Assembly: GCA_002110485.1 (NCBI GenBank)
Contig: MOWL01000027.1
Location: 392,614 to 456,613 of the forward strand
DNA: 64,000 bases
Direction: 5' to 3'
Source: Emergomyces orientalis
Lineage: Eukaryota; Ascomycota; Eurotiomycetes; Onygenales; Ajellomycetaceae
Under the pieces are notes generated by a model. The model did no database searches, had not been told where the DNA came from, and saw nothing but the letters and a program-made list of their open reading frames with translations. Made by a program: the position numbers and the translations under genes. Below, piece after piece: positions 33,819 to 46,857 of this stretch; position 1 is the stretch's first letter; every line of letters begins with the position of its first letter.

Positions 33819-36526
33819 ATGGCTCCCAACCAGATCGACGATGCCGTTGCTGCCGCAGTGGCTAGCGAGACAGCTCCAGACGGCACCGGTCAGTCTCTCC
33901 CTTTTTTTCCCTTTTTCAGAGCTCAGTTTGAACCAATTCCCTTGTGATATGTGGTGGGTCGTTCCATTTTGAGGTCCCCAACTGATGCAAAAGCCCATGA
34001 TATATTTTATGGAATGATGGAAATATAGGAGTCATCAAGCTAGATCCATGGCTTGAGCCGTTCAAGGATTCGCTGCGGAGCAGATATAGCCGTACGAATC
34101 GGTGGATTGAGACAATCAATGAGACAGAGGGCGGGCTGGAGGAGTTTAGTCGAGTATGTATATATATATGTATATCTACACTGTTTACACTTCGGATTGT
34201 GTTAACGAGGGTTACAAAAATTGCAGGGTTACGAGAAATTCGGCTTCAATGTTAAGGATAATGGAGATATTGTTTATCGGGAATGGGCGCCTAATGTCGT
34301 TGCTGCACATCTCATTGGGGATTTCAGTGAGTGTGAACTTCATACTGGGGTTGATCTATAGCGGGCCGGAAAGCTAATGGAGGGATGAACCCAATTTTTC
34401 AGATACCTGGGACCGCAAAGCGACGCCGATGAAAAAAAATAGCTTTGGGGTTTGGGAAGTTACGATACCTGCAGAGAATGGGGTTCCGAGAATTCCACAT
34501 AACAGCAAGGTCAAGGTGGGCCGCTACTCTCTTTCTTTCCGACAGCTCAGAAAATATTCTATACAAATATACTAACACCTGGAGTTGATGAAAAATGACA
34601 GATAACTATGACCACCCAATCTGGCGAACACATCGACCGCTTCCCAACCTGGATCAAGCGCGTCACGCAAAATCTCTCCCTCTCCCCAGAATTCCACGCC
34701 GTATTCTGGAACCCACCCCAACAAGACCGCTACACCTTCAAACATCCCCACCCACCCAAACCCGCCAGCCTCCGCATCTACGAAGCCCACGTCGGCATCT
34801 CCTCTCCCGAAACCCGCGTGGCCACTTATAAGGAATTCACAAGGAACATGCTCCCTCGCATCCACGGCTTAGGTTACAACGCAATCCAACTCATGGCCGT
34901 CATGGAGCATGCATACTACGCCAGTTTCGGGTATCAGGTCAACAACTTCTTCGCGGCGAGTAGCCGCTACGGCACGCCGGAGGACCTGAAAGAGCTCATC
35001 GACACGGCGCATGGTTTGGGCCTGGTTGTGTTACTGGACGTGGTGCACAGCCATGCGTCGAAGAATGTGTTGGACGGGCTGAATATGTTCGACGGGACAG
35101 ATAATTTGTATTTCCACGCAGGCCTCAAGGGTCAGCATGAGTTGTGGGATAGCCGGTTGTTTAATTATGGGAGTCATGAGGTGTTGAGGTTTTTGTTGAG
35201 TAATTTGCGGTTTTGGATGGAAGAGTATAAGTTTGATGGGTTTCGGTTTGATGGGGTTACAAGTATGTTGTATACCCATCATGGGGTTGGGACGTATGTT
35301 TTACATTTTCACTTTTATAAGGTCAATCCTTCCGTTGTTTTGGATGCTAACAAATACAGCGGATTCTCCGGCGGGTATCACGAATACTTCGGCCCCGGCG
35401 TCGATGAGGACGGCATCACCTACCTCATGCTCGCCAACGAAATGCTCCACCAGATCTACCCCAGCTGCATCACAGTCGCGGAGGATGTTTCCGGAATGCC
35501 GGCGCTCTGTCTACCGCTTACCCTTGGCGGGGCAGGCTTTGATTACCGCCTCGCCATGGCGATTCCGGATATGTATATCAAGCTCCTGAAGGAGCAAAAG
35601 GACGAGGAATGGAACATGGGCCATCTCGCCTTCACACTCACCAACCGACGACATGGCGAGAAGACAATCGCCTACGCTGAAAGCCATGATCAAGCGTTCG
35701 TTCCCGCGGCCTCCCTCCCTAAATACCTGTTTGTCCCCTTAGTAGCAATATGAAAGCTGATAAACCCCAATAATATAGTCTTGTCGGCGATAAATCCCTC
35801 ATGATGTGGCTCTGTGACAAAGAACTTTACACCCACATGTCCACCCTCACTGAACTAACCCCCATAATTGCTCGTGGCCTCAGCCTGCACAAAATGATCC
35901 GGCTCCTAACCCACGGTCTTGGCGGGGAAGGGTATCTGAACTTCGAAGGAAACGAATTCGGACACCCAGAGTGGCTCGATTTCCCCCGCGCAGGCAATAA
36001 CAACAGCTACTGGTACGCCCGTCGGCAGCTAAACCTCACCGAAGACCCACTGCTGCGCTACAAGTTCCTGAATGATTTTGACCGGGCGATGCAGGTTGCA
36101 GAAGAGAAATATGGCTGGCTGGCTGCGCCGCAGGGGTATGTGAGCCAGAAGCATGAGGAGAATAAGGTTATGGTGTTTGAGCGAGGGGGGCTTGTGTGGG
36201 TGTTTAATTTCCATGCGACGCAGAGTTGGGCGGATTATAAAATTGGGGTGGGCAGGAAAGGGGGTACGTATAGGATTGTGTTGGATACGGATGCAGAAGA
36301 GTTTGGCGGGTTTGGGAGGGTTGAGGCGGGGACGAGGTTTTTTACGAGGGGGGAAGGGTGGGATGGGAGGGAGGATAGTTTGATGGTTTATGTGCCGACG
36401 AGGACGGCGCTGGTATGTTCATCTTTTCAATTGTGTTTATGTTTATTGTGAATGAATGAATGTATGTATGCTGACTTGAAATAGGTGCTGGCGCTCGAGG
36501 AGGATACCCTACCAATGAAAAGTTAA
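33819..36526 (+). CDS. GLC3/GBE1: 1,4-alpha-glucan (glycogen) branching enzyme
   Basis: It transfers alpha-1,4 chains to alpha-1,6 branch points in glycogen. Eight exons: 33819-33888, 34029-34153, 34227-34326, 34403-34515, 34602-35293, 35360-35695, 35779-36412, 36485-36526 (703 aa, as expected for the family). The N-terminal carbohydrate-binding module (YREWAPNVVAAHLIGDFNTWD) precedes a GH13_8 barrel with YEAHVGISS, nucleophile Asp353 in FRFDGVTSM, acid/base Glu408 in AEDVSGMP and Asp477 in ESHDQA. HHGVGTGFSGGYHEYFG is restored by splicing intron 5. The fourth intron is preceded by VKIT. Cytosolic. Confidence 0.95.
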
Positions 36527-37119
36527 CGTGACTGGTTTGGATAGTTAATAAAAATGGCAGTCAAATTGATCTGTGGGAAATATAAATATATAATAATGAA
36601 AATAACTTGATGGCGATGACGATGATGATGATGGGAATCAATATTTTATATGTGAAGATATTTGTATTTATTTGGTACAAATTTTGATATGATAAATTTT
36701 GATATCTGTTGGTGTTTCCGGCTTTTGATCGTGGGTGGATCCGGAGCTGCTTTAGGGGTAATTTATGGTAATCTATGTAATCTATGTAATCTATGTAATC
36801 TATGCCAGTTCATGAGGTGGTGAATGCGGATTTTGGAGTGTATCAGAAGGTAATGGGTGTAATGATACGCGCTCAGTACGTCATCCTCGGCTATCTCCCT
36901 CCCCACCATCCCGCCAACACGGGGTATATTATACCTGTCAATACGCATACCCGACCCCATCCGACGCCTAACCGTTTGGGTCCATTGCCCTTTTCAGAAT
37001 CTTCCACCACAACCACAACCACAACTGAACAAACTTCTTCAACCTCATCTCTTGTTTCTTCCCTTTTCTCCCTCCATTCCCTCCCCTCTCCCCGTCACTC
37101 CTCCACATCCACATCCATC
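36527..37119. other. Intergenic with minisatellite and promoter of ATP synthase beta
   Basis: 3' UTR of the branching enzyme, a 9-bp tandem repeat (36769-36804), then a pyrimidine-rich leader before the ATP synthase start codon. Confidence 0.6.
36769..36804. repeat. 9-bp tandem repeat TAATCTATG x4
   Basis: Four exact copies in a row, preceded by one diverged copy (TAATTTATG, 36759-36767). Confidence 0.95.
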
Positions 37120-39379
37120 ATGTTCAAGAGGTAGACCAGCTCAATTCCATCTTCTGCTTCTCTTTAATTGTAAGATACTGATCAATTGTCACAGCGGTGT
37201 TGCCCGGTCCTTCGCCAGGTCTGCTGCCTTCGCGCGGCCTTCCACCTCCCTCCCAACCTCCAGACTCGCTCAGCCCTTCAAGAACCCGGCCTTGCGCTCC
37301 CTGGCCGCTAGATATGCCTCCACAACCACCGCTCAGGCTGGCAAGATCCATCAGGTCATTGGTGCCGTTGTCGACGGTATGTTTTGTTGATTGTTGTGGT
37401 TTGCTTTTGGGGAGGAGGAACTTGTTGTGGTGGAAATAAAATTGGAGAAGAAGATTTTCTTTTGATCAGGCCAACAAACAACCTTCCCTCCAATGTGCCC
37501 TGTAATATCATTATCCATCACAGATATGATTTTTCTCATCGTTTGTGGGGGTCAATGGCTTTTGGCTTGTGAATCCCAGTCATGGGAGTGGGCTGAGATT
37601 ATTCAATTGGGCTAAAAATATGCTGACGAATTGATGCACTGATTGTAGTAAAATTCGATGGCGAACAACTTCCTTCCATTCTCAATGCCTTGGAGACTAC
37701 CAATGGCAACCAGAAACTCGTCCTTGAGGTCGCGGTATGTTTTGTTTTCATGTCTATTTTTTTTTTTCCGATCTTCCCCCCATCCTTTGTCCAATTGCTG
37801 ATAACGTTATAATAGCAACATTTGGGTGAAAATGTTGTCCGAACAATTGCTATGGACGGTAGGTTTACCCTCAACTTTTCGCATCCGCACCAAAAACAAT
37901 GCAACGATCTAACTCGTGTATCCAGGTACCGAGGGTCTCGTCCGTGGTGCCACGGTCACCGACACTGGTGCCCCCATTATGATTCCCGTCGGCCCAGGCA
38001 CCCTTGGCCGTATCATGAATGTCACTGGTGACCCCATTGACGAGCGGGGACCCATCAAGCACACCAAGAAGGCCCCCATCCACGCTGAGGCCCCAGCGTA
38101 CGTCGAGCAGGCCACCTCCGCTGAGGTCCTCGTCACCGGTATCAAGGTCGTCGACCTCCTCGCTCCTTACGCTCGTGGTGGAAAAATTGGTCTCTTCGGA
38201 GGTGCCGGTGTCGGAAAGACTGTCTTCATCCAGGAATTGATCGTATGCTTTTGTCTCTACTATAACTGGCGAGGAAATCTTTGATTTTTCTAATAATTCG
38301 TATAGAACAACATTGCCAAAGCCCACGGTGGTTACTCTGTTTTCACCGGTGTCGGCGAGCGGACCCGTGAAGGAAACGATTTGTACCACGAAATGCAGGA
38401 GACCCGTGTCATCCAGCTCGATGGCGAGTCCAAGGTCGCCCTCGTCTTCGGTCAAATGAACGAGCCCCCCGGAGCCCGTGCCCGTGTTGCCCTCACTGGT
38501 CTGACCGTTGCTGAATACTTCCGTGACGAGGAAGGTCAAGACGGTATGTATTGTGTTCGCCAGCAATTGACTTGAAACCCCACTCATACATTATATAGTG
38601 CTCCTCTTCATCGACAACATTTTCCGCTTCACCCAGGCCGGTTCCGAAGTGTCCGCCCTGCTCGGCCGTATCCCTTCTGCCGTCGGTTACCAACCCACCC
38701 TCGCCGTTGACATGGGTGGTATGCAGGAACGTATCACCACCACCACCAAAGGGTCCATCACCTCTGTGCAAGCCGTCTACGTGCCCGCCGACGACTTGAC
38801 TGACCCCGCTCCAGCCACCACTTTCGCCCATCTGGACGCCACCACTGTCTTGTCCCGTGGCATTTCTGAACTGGGTATCTACCCAGCTGTCGATCCTCTC
38901 GACTCCAAGTCCCGCATGTTGGACCCGCGTATCGTTGGAGAGGAGCACTATTTCGTCGCCACGCGCGTGCAGCAAATGTTGCAGGAGTACAAGTCGCTGC
39001 AGGACATCATTGCCATTCTGGGTATGGACGAGTTGTCCGAGGCTGACAAGTTGACTGTCGAGCGTGCGCGGAAGCTGCAGAAGTTCCTCTCGCAGCCATT
39101 CACTGTCGCGCAGGTTTTCACGGGCATTGAGGGCAAGCTTGTCGATTTGAAGGATACTATTCGTTCGTTCAAGGCTATTATGAATGGAGAGGGTGATGAG
39201 CTTCCTGAGGGTATGTTTTTAGCTCCTAATTCATTAATCCTTATTCCTTATTCCCCACTGTCAAAGTAGTAACTAACTCATGTCCTTTTTCTTTTACAGC
39301 CGCCTTCTACATGGTTGGTGACTTCGAGTCCGCCCGAGCGAAGGGAGAGAAGATCCTGGCTGAGCTTGAGACGTCATAG
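37120..39379 (+). CDS. ATP2: Mitochondrial F1 ATP synthase subunit beta
   Basis: Catalytic subunit of the F1 motor in the mitochondrial matrix. Eight exons: 37120-37130, 37195-37376, 37649-37734, 37816-37858, 37926-38242, 38306-38543, 38599-39210, 39300-39379 (522 aa). Exon 1 is only 11 nt (MFK plus two bases). The N-terminus (about residues 1-45) is rich in Arg, Ser and Ala and lacks acids, a mitochondrial presequence. Walker A is GGAGVGKT (about residue 199), GERTREGNDLY carries the catalytic Glu, LLFIDNIFRF is Walker B, and ALLGRIPSAVGYQPTLA and the DELSEADK motif are present. The many small introns are typical of this gene in filamentous fungi. Confidence 0.97.
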
Positions 39380-40513
39380 ATTTGTGTATTGTGATGTGAT
39401 AATATTTAACTTTTCTTCCTGCTTTCTAGCTTCCTTCCCCGTTTTTTTGTCACTTTTTTTGTGTAGATTAAGAAAAGAAAGGAAAAGAAACAAAAACCAT
39501 CCTCTTGTCATCAACATCAGCTACATATCAACAAAAATCTTGAATTTCTCATCTCTTTTGTGAGCGTGAGAGAAATCAACTTCTTCTCTTGCTGCTATTT
39601 TAATTACTCTTTTTTATTTATTTTTATTTTTTGTGATTTATATACATTACATCTTGTTTGGTTTTCTACGTTTTGCTCTCTTTCACCTGCCTATCTGACT
39701 ACCTCTGTTCTATTTTCTTTTGTATGTATGTGTCTGTGTGATATCGTTTCCCTTGATAGTTTTGTAGAAAAGGAGGACAGGTTCTTGAGAAAGAAAAAAA
39801 GACTGAGAAAAAAACGGGAGAAGCAAAGAAAAGAGAAGGAAAGGAAGAATAGAGAGAATAATAAAGATGAAATACAGTTCTTTTTTTCCTGCTTTTTTTT
39901 TATTTTTTAATACATATTCTTAACTTCATAAGTATTCAGCGATGTTAAGGCCTTTCAAGTTCTCCCAACAGATATATCCATCCTCTTTTGACACAATTAT
40001 TTTAAATTCGATAACAACCAGTCCTCCACTCTCGATTCCGTGAAAAAGGATTATCTCTAGATGAGGGCTAATGGTTTGGTCAACTAACAGCTCGACACCA
40101 GTTTAGGCGCTACCGCTGCTGCCTCTCCCTTCCAGAGCCTGCCTGTTGCACAAAGGGCTGTCTGTTCCCGTAGAATATATATTTATACGTCTGGGTAGTC
40201 TTTCACCCTTGAGATTCTTGATTAGATCTTCCGTCCCGATATATATAAACTCGGCTTCGATATTCTTTCTCTCTCTTTTCCTCTGGCAAGTTGAGTGCTG
40301 TTGTTATTCAGAGAATGGTTCTATGATCAATATCTATACGTTCGTACCCCTCCACCAACTTCTCGAACCAATGGCTTCTTGTCTACCCAGCCAGCCCTTT
40401 TTCCACAACCAGCCCCCAGTTCTCAGAAGGGCCGAAATGGTGAAATACCACTCCGCTGGCCTCCCATCTCACCAAAAATAAATATTAAAATATAACAAAA
40501 GAGGGCGAAAAGA
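39380..40513. other. Intergenic, no supported gene
   Basis: T-rich 3' UTR followed by low-complexity A/G-rich DNA near 39780-39860 that opens Lys/Arg-rich frames, and a spacer. No gene is seen. Confidence 0.55.
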
Positions 40514-43006
40514 ATGATCCTAACAACCCTTCCCCCCGAACTCCTCCTCTCCATTGCTTCCTACCTCACCGAAGAATCCGATCTCCTCTCCCTCCTCCTC
40601 CTAAACCACCGCACCCACTCCCTCCTCCACTCCCCCCTCTACGCCCACAACATCCGCCACAACGACTCCTCTGCCCTAAGATGGGCCGCCACACATAACC
40701 GCGTCGCGGCGGCGACGCATTTACTAAACTACGGGGCGGATGGCTTTGTTAAGACCCCACCGCCTGGGGCTTGGAATACGTATCGTGGTGGGAACGACAG
40801 TGGGAATGTTGGCGGAGTTTTTCCTGCGTTGGGTGCTACGAGGTTTGGTAGGGATCCTGGTTTACACTCTTACGCTGAGACGCCTTTCTCACTTGCGACA
40901 AATGGGGGGAATGTGGAGGTTTTGAGGTTGTTGATTGGGTGGAATGGCGGGGTTGTGCCGCTGGTCATGGAGAAGGCGTGGGGCATTGGCTTAGAGCCTG
41001 CGAGCGAGGTGTCGCTGCTGGCGTTGGCGGCTGAGAAGGGGCATTTGGGTGTTGTGAGGATGTTGGTGGAGGAGTTTGGGAAGGATGGGGGGGTAGATGT
41101 GAATGCGGTGAATGGAAAGGGAGAACTGCATTGGGGGTGGTGGCTATCGCGGCTGCGACCGCGTTTAGAGTTGCGGTTGTGCATGAGGAGGAGGAGGGAC
41201 AGGCAGAAGGGGGAGGCGAGATTGGTAATAGGTGGTTACCTGTCATGCGTCTGTTGCTGGAGCATGGGGCAGATCCTGACAAAGCAGATGTTAATGGGGG
41301 GACGCCATTGGCGCATTCAGTGAGTTGTAAGGGTACCGGAAAGGCTCGTGCAGCTATTGCGCGACTCTTGCTGGAGCATGGGGCGGATCCGAGTCGGGAG
41401 GATGAGGACGGGATGACGCCGTTGGCAATTGCGGCGAGGATGGAGTGTGTGTCTGGTTTGTCCGCTTACTGCTGGAATCCGGTTCTATTGGTGGTGGTCG
41501 TGGTAGCGTGGTGGACGGGAATGTGCGAGATCACGACTACCTGGCGCTGCTGTGTCATGCCACCTGTGGCGGACATGAAGAGATGGTCCGCCTCCTTCTG
41601 CAGCAGGGTGTGGCATATCCAGACCTCACCAACATCCATGGGTATACACCGTTGCGATGGGCCGTAGATGGGCGGTGGACGGGGATCGTGCGGATGCTGC
41701 TCGAGCATCCATCCTCTTGCCGTTGACTTGAACCATCGAAGTAGCGATGGGAAGACTCCGTTCATCCAATCCGTTTGCACCAGTGAGGCTATTCTTCGGC
41801 TACTGCTTACCCTTGGCAAAGATCTGGATATTAACGCGCTCACCGCTTTCGGAACGCCTGTGCTGTCGCTGGCGATAAAAAAACGCGGATGGGCAGCCAG
41901 ATAATGGCATTGTCCTTGCGTTGCTTGAGCAGGTGGGGATTATAGCTGACCAGCGGGATAGATATGGGATGACGCCGCTTATGCATGCGGCACACATGGG
42001 GCTATCGGAGATTGTTGAAGCGCTCGTAAGTAGATCGGATGTGAATATTAATTCTAGAGACCTCACAGGAAAAACGCCACTGTGCCATACTTGGCCGCGT
42101 ACGGAAAGTGTGGAAATAGTGCGTTTGCTGCTGGAACATGGCGCGGATGTGAATGCAAGTGATGACGGCGGGGGTGGAACGCTATTTTCGGCCGCGTGGG
42201 AGGAACGCTCGCTCGATCTTATTGAGTACCTGCTTGAGGCTGGGGTGGAGCCGATGTGGGTAAATAGCAAGAGTGATATCGATACTGATGCTGATAGCAA
42301 TTACGCGCGTGGTTTCCATCCAAGCGAGCTGTTTCGGTTGGCCATGGAATTTGGACATGCGAAGTTGGTGAAACGTGCCGTAGTCATGATTGTAGACAAT
42401 GGTATCGCAGATCCTACTATCAGTCTGGACGAGCATGGCCGGACGCCGCTGTGTGTTGCTGCTATGCGTGGACTTGATGAAGTTGTCAAGGAATTGCTTG
42501 CGCATAGCGGTGGTCATAAGGAGCGGACCGCGCAGCCACTGGCTCTCGCTCTGGCTGCAATCAACGGATATAATGAGATCGTTCTCCAACTTCTAGCTGC
42601 CGGGGGCAGTGGCTCTGACTCTGGCCAGGAATACATGCATTTGCTGCAAGCTATGGACAATGGCTATCAGGAGGTAGTGAATATGTTCATGAACTATGGC
42701 CGGCAAGCGTACGCTGCAATGACTACTGATTCTCCTCCTTATTATCCGTCTTGGCTACCATTATTCCTAGCTGCCATATATAGGCATGAGAAAATTGTAA
42801 AGACGTTTATGGCAAGCGAATCAGCCTCAATGGCGAAGATGATGATGGGGATGCAGAATGTAAATATGGAAGAGGCGGAGGGTGGAAATGTGGAGGGAAA
42901 GGGGGCTGTTGATTTGACGCCCTTGTGGCTCGCAGCGGAGCATGTATGGGCAACTGGTGGGTCTGAAGCATCGGTTGGGTTTATGCAGTTTCCGCCGAAA
43001 AGCTGA
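40514..43006 (+). pseudogene. F-box/ankyrin-repeat gene with four frame breaks
   Basis: One long homologous product is spread over the reading frames. It starts with an F-box (LTTLPPELLLSIASYL) and continues with many ankyrin repeats (for example LLLEHGADPDKADVNGGTPL, RLLLEHGADVNA and DEHGRTPLCVAAMRGL). Joining the open segments needs shifts near 41115 (one base missing in AAAGGGAGA), 41443 (one base missing in a GTGT run), 41706 (one extra base at CCATCC) and 41880 (one extra base in a run of seven A). No GT..AG intron fits at these points. The segments themselves are free of stops. The gene is either recently disabled or hit by base errors in homopolymers. F-box/ankyrin proteins are often ubiquitin-ligase adaptors in fungi. 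Confidence 0.8.
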
Positions 43007-43210
43007 GGCACTGGTACGGTAATTGGAGGGCGGGAATGACTCGTGTGAACGTCAAGGCGTTCTGGATAGTGGCTACATTCGCAGTGGGCCCCATTTTTGA
43101 AGCAAAGGATAGAAAACAAGCATATATGGTGAACACATATACTAATTGGGATGAAATGAAATGGTATTATTTTAACAATGTTTCTCGGCTATTATTAAAC
43201 ACCTTCAGGA

Positions 43211-43984
43211 TCACTCTATAGCAACAAAAAAAAACCAACATCCGCACATAGCCTCATAATACGTCGAGGGGAGGGGCAACATACTCAATTGGTACATCGT
43301 AAACTTCTGCTTCTGCTTCCTCACCAGGATTTGAGAAAAGCTCATCATCCGAATCGCCCATTTATCTAGCCTTGTAGTCGACGAAATTCCTGTTTGATCT
43401 GTGCCCACGTTTTCTCGTTCACACCCCACTCCCTTTATATCGTCAGCACTGTATGGTGGAGCGCCGATATCTGATATATCAGCAGTGCGACCACGCTTGG
43501 CCACAAATAAAACTTCATTTTTCTTTTCATTACTAGTAGAAGACACACTGGTCTGCCATTTTTCCAAATTTCGCCAGCTGTTTGCGCGAGGGCACGGTTT
43601 GGTTAAATGGCTGGATGGGGGATATTCATCGAAATAAGCCAACCCTGACGAAGGATGGTAGATGAAATGGAGCTCTTTCCAGCCGTGACCCTGTTTGATA
43701 AACAAGTCAATGAGTCTGTCTGATATGCAACTTCTGGCCAGGTATCCGCTAGGACGATGAGAGTGTCAAAGCGGAGGCCGGGCAAATGTTTGACGATAAA
43801 TGGAATTCTGTAATATACATCATAGTCGTCGCCCGGAGAACGAAACCATGGCAGGCCTACCCTAGGTCTAACGGATCGGATCTGAATGTAAGTCTGATTG
43901 AGGCGAAATAGAGTGATGTAGATAGATCTGGTCCCTGAGTTTGCTGGACAGTCTGAAAAGGGGACTCGCCAGCTGAGGATCCAT
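43211..43984 (-). pseudogene. DUF7730/F-box-like gene, decayed
   Basis: On the minus strand an ATG at 43984 begins MDPQLASPLFRLSSKLRDQIY, the usual 'FrLp.eLRdqIY' opening of fungal DUF7730-like proteins. The product continues in another frame with GLPWFRSPGDDYDVYYRIPF and HLPGLRFDTLIVLADTWPE, and in a third with LFIKQGHGWKELHFIYHPSS. At least two frame breaks (near 43900 and 43720) are needed, and no intron signals explain them. The last open stretch runs to 43211. It belongs to the same broad family as the partial gene at 1-1052. Confidence 0.7.
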
Positions 43985-45848
43985 TGGGTTATGAAGACAC
44001 TCTTGCTATCTTGCTAACTGCTTCATTGAAAACATCAAAATATGTCAACTCTAGAGTTTTATATTCGGGGGCTCAGGGTTGAAACTTCAGATTATGTAAT
44101 CACAAGAGAGTTCCCAAGGCCAGTTCTTCGTGCTGGTGAAGTGTTGAAACAAGTGGGAGAGTCTGTGAACCAGCATAACTTCGAGAAACGCGTTGATTTC
44201 GATGATCACATTATCTCATGGCATGAAGCAATGCAGAAATCGGTTACAGCACTTCATGGTATTGATCATACGACAAATCGCCCTTGAGAAAGCACTGTAC
44301 TGTACTGTACAGACGGAGTACCGAATTTAAAATGAACTTAAATCAACCAGGTTCACAGAAGCTCGGTCTGCCCACATTCGAACCCAAATATGATCCATCA
44401 GCTTTGCCAACCCCATCGCCTTCCTCTAAGCAGGCACGAAACAAACTCAAAGAGAATCTCGCGTTTTCCGATTTCAATCATGAACCTGCATCCTTGGCAG
44501 AGCCCATCACTGTGTGACACGGCGTTGGATAAATATCCAGGATGGATGGGTGGATTTTGGGGCATTACCCTGAATTGCACCAGCAAAAACACACCATCAT
44601 TCTGGCATAAGCTCTGTGACAAACATGTCACTGACTTGAACACCCTTTTCTCAGGTAATGGGTATCTCATCCAAATTCATGAGTATACTGTGGCCAGTTG
44701 ACTTTGACACAGACTACCCAGTAGTTGTAAGAGCGATTCTACAAGATGGAGTTTTGCCCTTGGTGAAAGCGCACTTGAGCCTTTCACCAATTGAAAATGA
44801 GAGTTTCAAGGGAAGTCTTTCGAGATTTTGACATGCTTTGGGATTCCGGGGCACACTATACCATAATAATTGGGGAGCCTCTTTCTGAAGGATTTCGTCG
44901 ACAGTTTTACAGAGCAAGGAATATGAACCGTATCGATATGAGCTGGGAATAAGCATTCAATTTTGGAGGATGTCCAGGAAAAATGTATGGGGGACATTGT
45001 CCTTCGCGATTATGGGGTGATATCGCGTTGTTTTCAAGTTTGCTAGATTGCAATTGTTACATGACGCCGAGCGTAACTACTATTTCTGCGGGAAGCCCAG
45101 GTCCCGTTTCTTCAGTTTTGTTCTCATGATTATATAGTTTTTTTTAAGTTGCACAAACAATGAATTCTGCCCGTCGATGTGCGGGAGAGCGGTTCGTCAA
45201 TTCATCAATGAAAATAAGTGGCAATATCGAATGGAGTACGTACAGGCTAAAATACTCTCTACTCGTGTAGTGTATCTTTTTACATGAGGCAACTTTTCGG
45301 ATATATTTCTGATACTAGATGTTGGGTAGTGTGTGCATGTGAGGCAGACGAAGTGACCCAGCCAACGAAAACATGAACTGATTCATATATATATAGATCA
45401 TCTACCAGGGCGTACCTAATTCACCAGGGGAACAATTAAACTTCGCGGCTGATGCGTCTGACAAGGCTAAGGATCCATGAAGCAAATGAACAGTGGCTAG
45501 CCTCTGGAGTTCTTCGTGATTATTGCTGAAATTTTCGGGAATAAGACAAGATCGAATGCAAGAATAACTAATGATTAATATCAGTAAACTAAGCTACATA
45601 GACTAAAGTTATTTCGGGCGCAGAGAGACCAAATCAGCTTGAAATATATTTAGAAGAAGCTATCTTTCTCTATTGTTTGGAGCATTTGACACTGAAAACA
45701 TGCTCCATCATTCTCAATTCTTCACTCAAGACAAAGAAGAAAAATAAAGTGTCCTAACTCTCTAGGAAGATACACCATTGGACACCTCCAGAACAGGAAA
45801 AAGAAAAAAATAAGGACATCAGCTACAACATAGCTTGCTTCTCTCACC
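43985..45848. other. Intergenic with weak coding traces
   Basis: An ATG-started frame of 81 codons at 44042-44287 (starting MSTLEFYIRG) and neighbouring frames (44284-44517 and 44390-44701 plus; 44714-44956 minus) have protein-like composition but no recognised domain and no closing spliced model. They may be remains of a gene. 45060-45848 is A/T-rich and empty. Confidence 0.35.
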
Positions 45849-46857
45849 ATGCCATCCAAACCCGGAGCCCCAGCCCGGGCTGGTGCCCGCTCCGTTCCCC
45901 TCCAAGTCCTTCACCTCAGCATGCCCCGTACCGGCTCCGTCTCCATGATGGCTGCCTACAGAATCCTCGGGTTGACCACATACCACGGGTTCAACTTCGT
46001 CGAGCGGACGGGTGACCAAGCACTGTGGGAGCAGGCAATTGATGCAAAATTCTATGGCAGGGGCAAGCCGTTTGAGCGCGAGGACTTCGATGCGTTTCTC
46101 GGCGAGTTTGGGGTGCTGTCTGATGTTCCGGCCATTGGGTTTTCGGAGGAGTTTATTGAGATGTATCCGGACGTACGTATGGGACCATGGGATCTGTGGA
46201 CCCCGCCCGTCCTTGGAGATCTTCTGCTCTTCCTCTGAGGGAGGTGTGGCAGAAGAACATCACGAAACAAACAGGAATGAAATGAAAATATATATATATA
46301 TTTTTTTTTTGCATTTCATAAAATAATATAATAACATCTCATCCTCCCAGGCCAAAGTAATCCTCGTCGACCGCGATATTGAAAAATGGTACCACTCCTA
46401 CAGCACCTACGTCATCAGCTCCAATTACACCTGGCCTGCCCTCATTATGCGCTACTTCCTGGAATACTTCCTAACCGCCCGCCCGGCAACACTAATACAC
46501 AAGCTGGACCTCGCCATGTCCAACGCCTCAAACCGCGCGGGGCTCGAGCGCAATGCGCGAGACACATACCGCAAGCACTATGAGAAGATCCGCCGGCTGG
46601 TTCCCAGGGGGCGCCTTCTCGAGTATAAACTGGGCAGCGGCTGGGAGCCGCTGTGTGAGTTTTTGGGCAAGGACGTTCCAGGCCCGGAGGTGGAATTTCC
46701 GTTCTTGAATGAGAGTGCAGAGTTTGCGAAGTTTATGAAGAGGGTCCAGGCTGAGATTTTGCGGAAGGGGTTGAGGAGTACGATTGGTTCACCGTTTGTG
46801 ATGATTCCGTTTGTGCTGGGGTTGACGGCTTGGGTGTGGGCGACGTGGTGGGTATGA
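45849..46857 (+). CDS. Sulfotransferase-like P-loop protein (Sulfotransfer_4 type)
   Basis: Exons 45849-46172 and 46351-46857 (276 aa). The PAPS 5'-phosphosulfate loop is LHLSMPRTGSVSMMAAY, a PRTGS signature of this fungal family, often mislabelled NAD-dependent epimerase. After splicing, AKVILVDRDIEKWYHSY supplies the 3'-phosphate-binding region, and GWEPLCEFLGKDVPGPEVEFP is the conserved C-terminal box. A hydrophobic helix near the C-terminus (FVMIPFVLGLTAWVWATWWV) suggests membrane attachment. Substrate is unknown and true sulfotransferase activity of the family is mostly untested. Confidence 0.88.

Noticed and set aside
37871..38587. 238-codon minus-strand frame over ATP synthase beta
   Set aside because: Antisense shadow of a highly biased coding gene.
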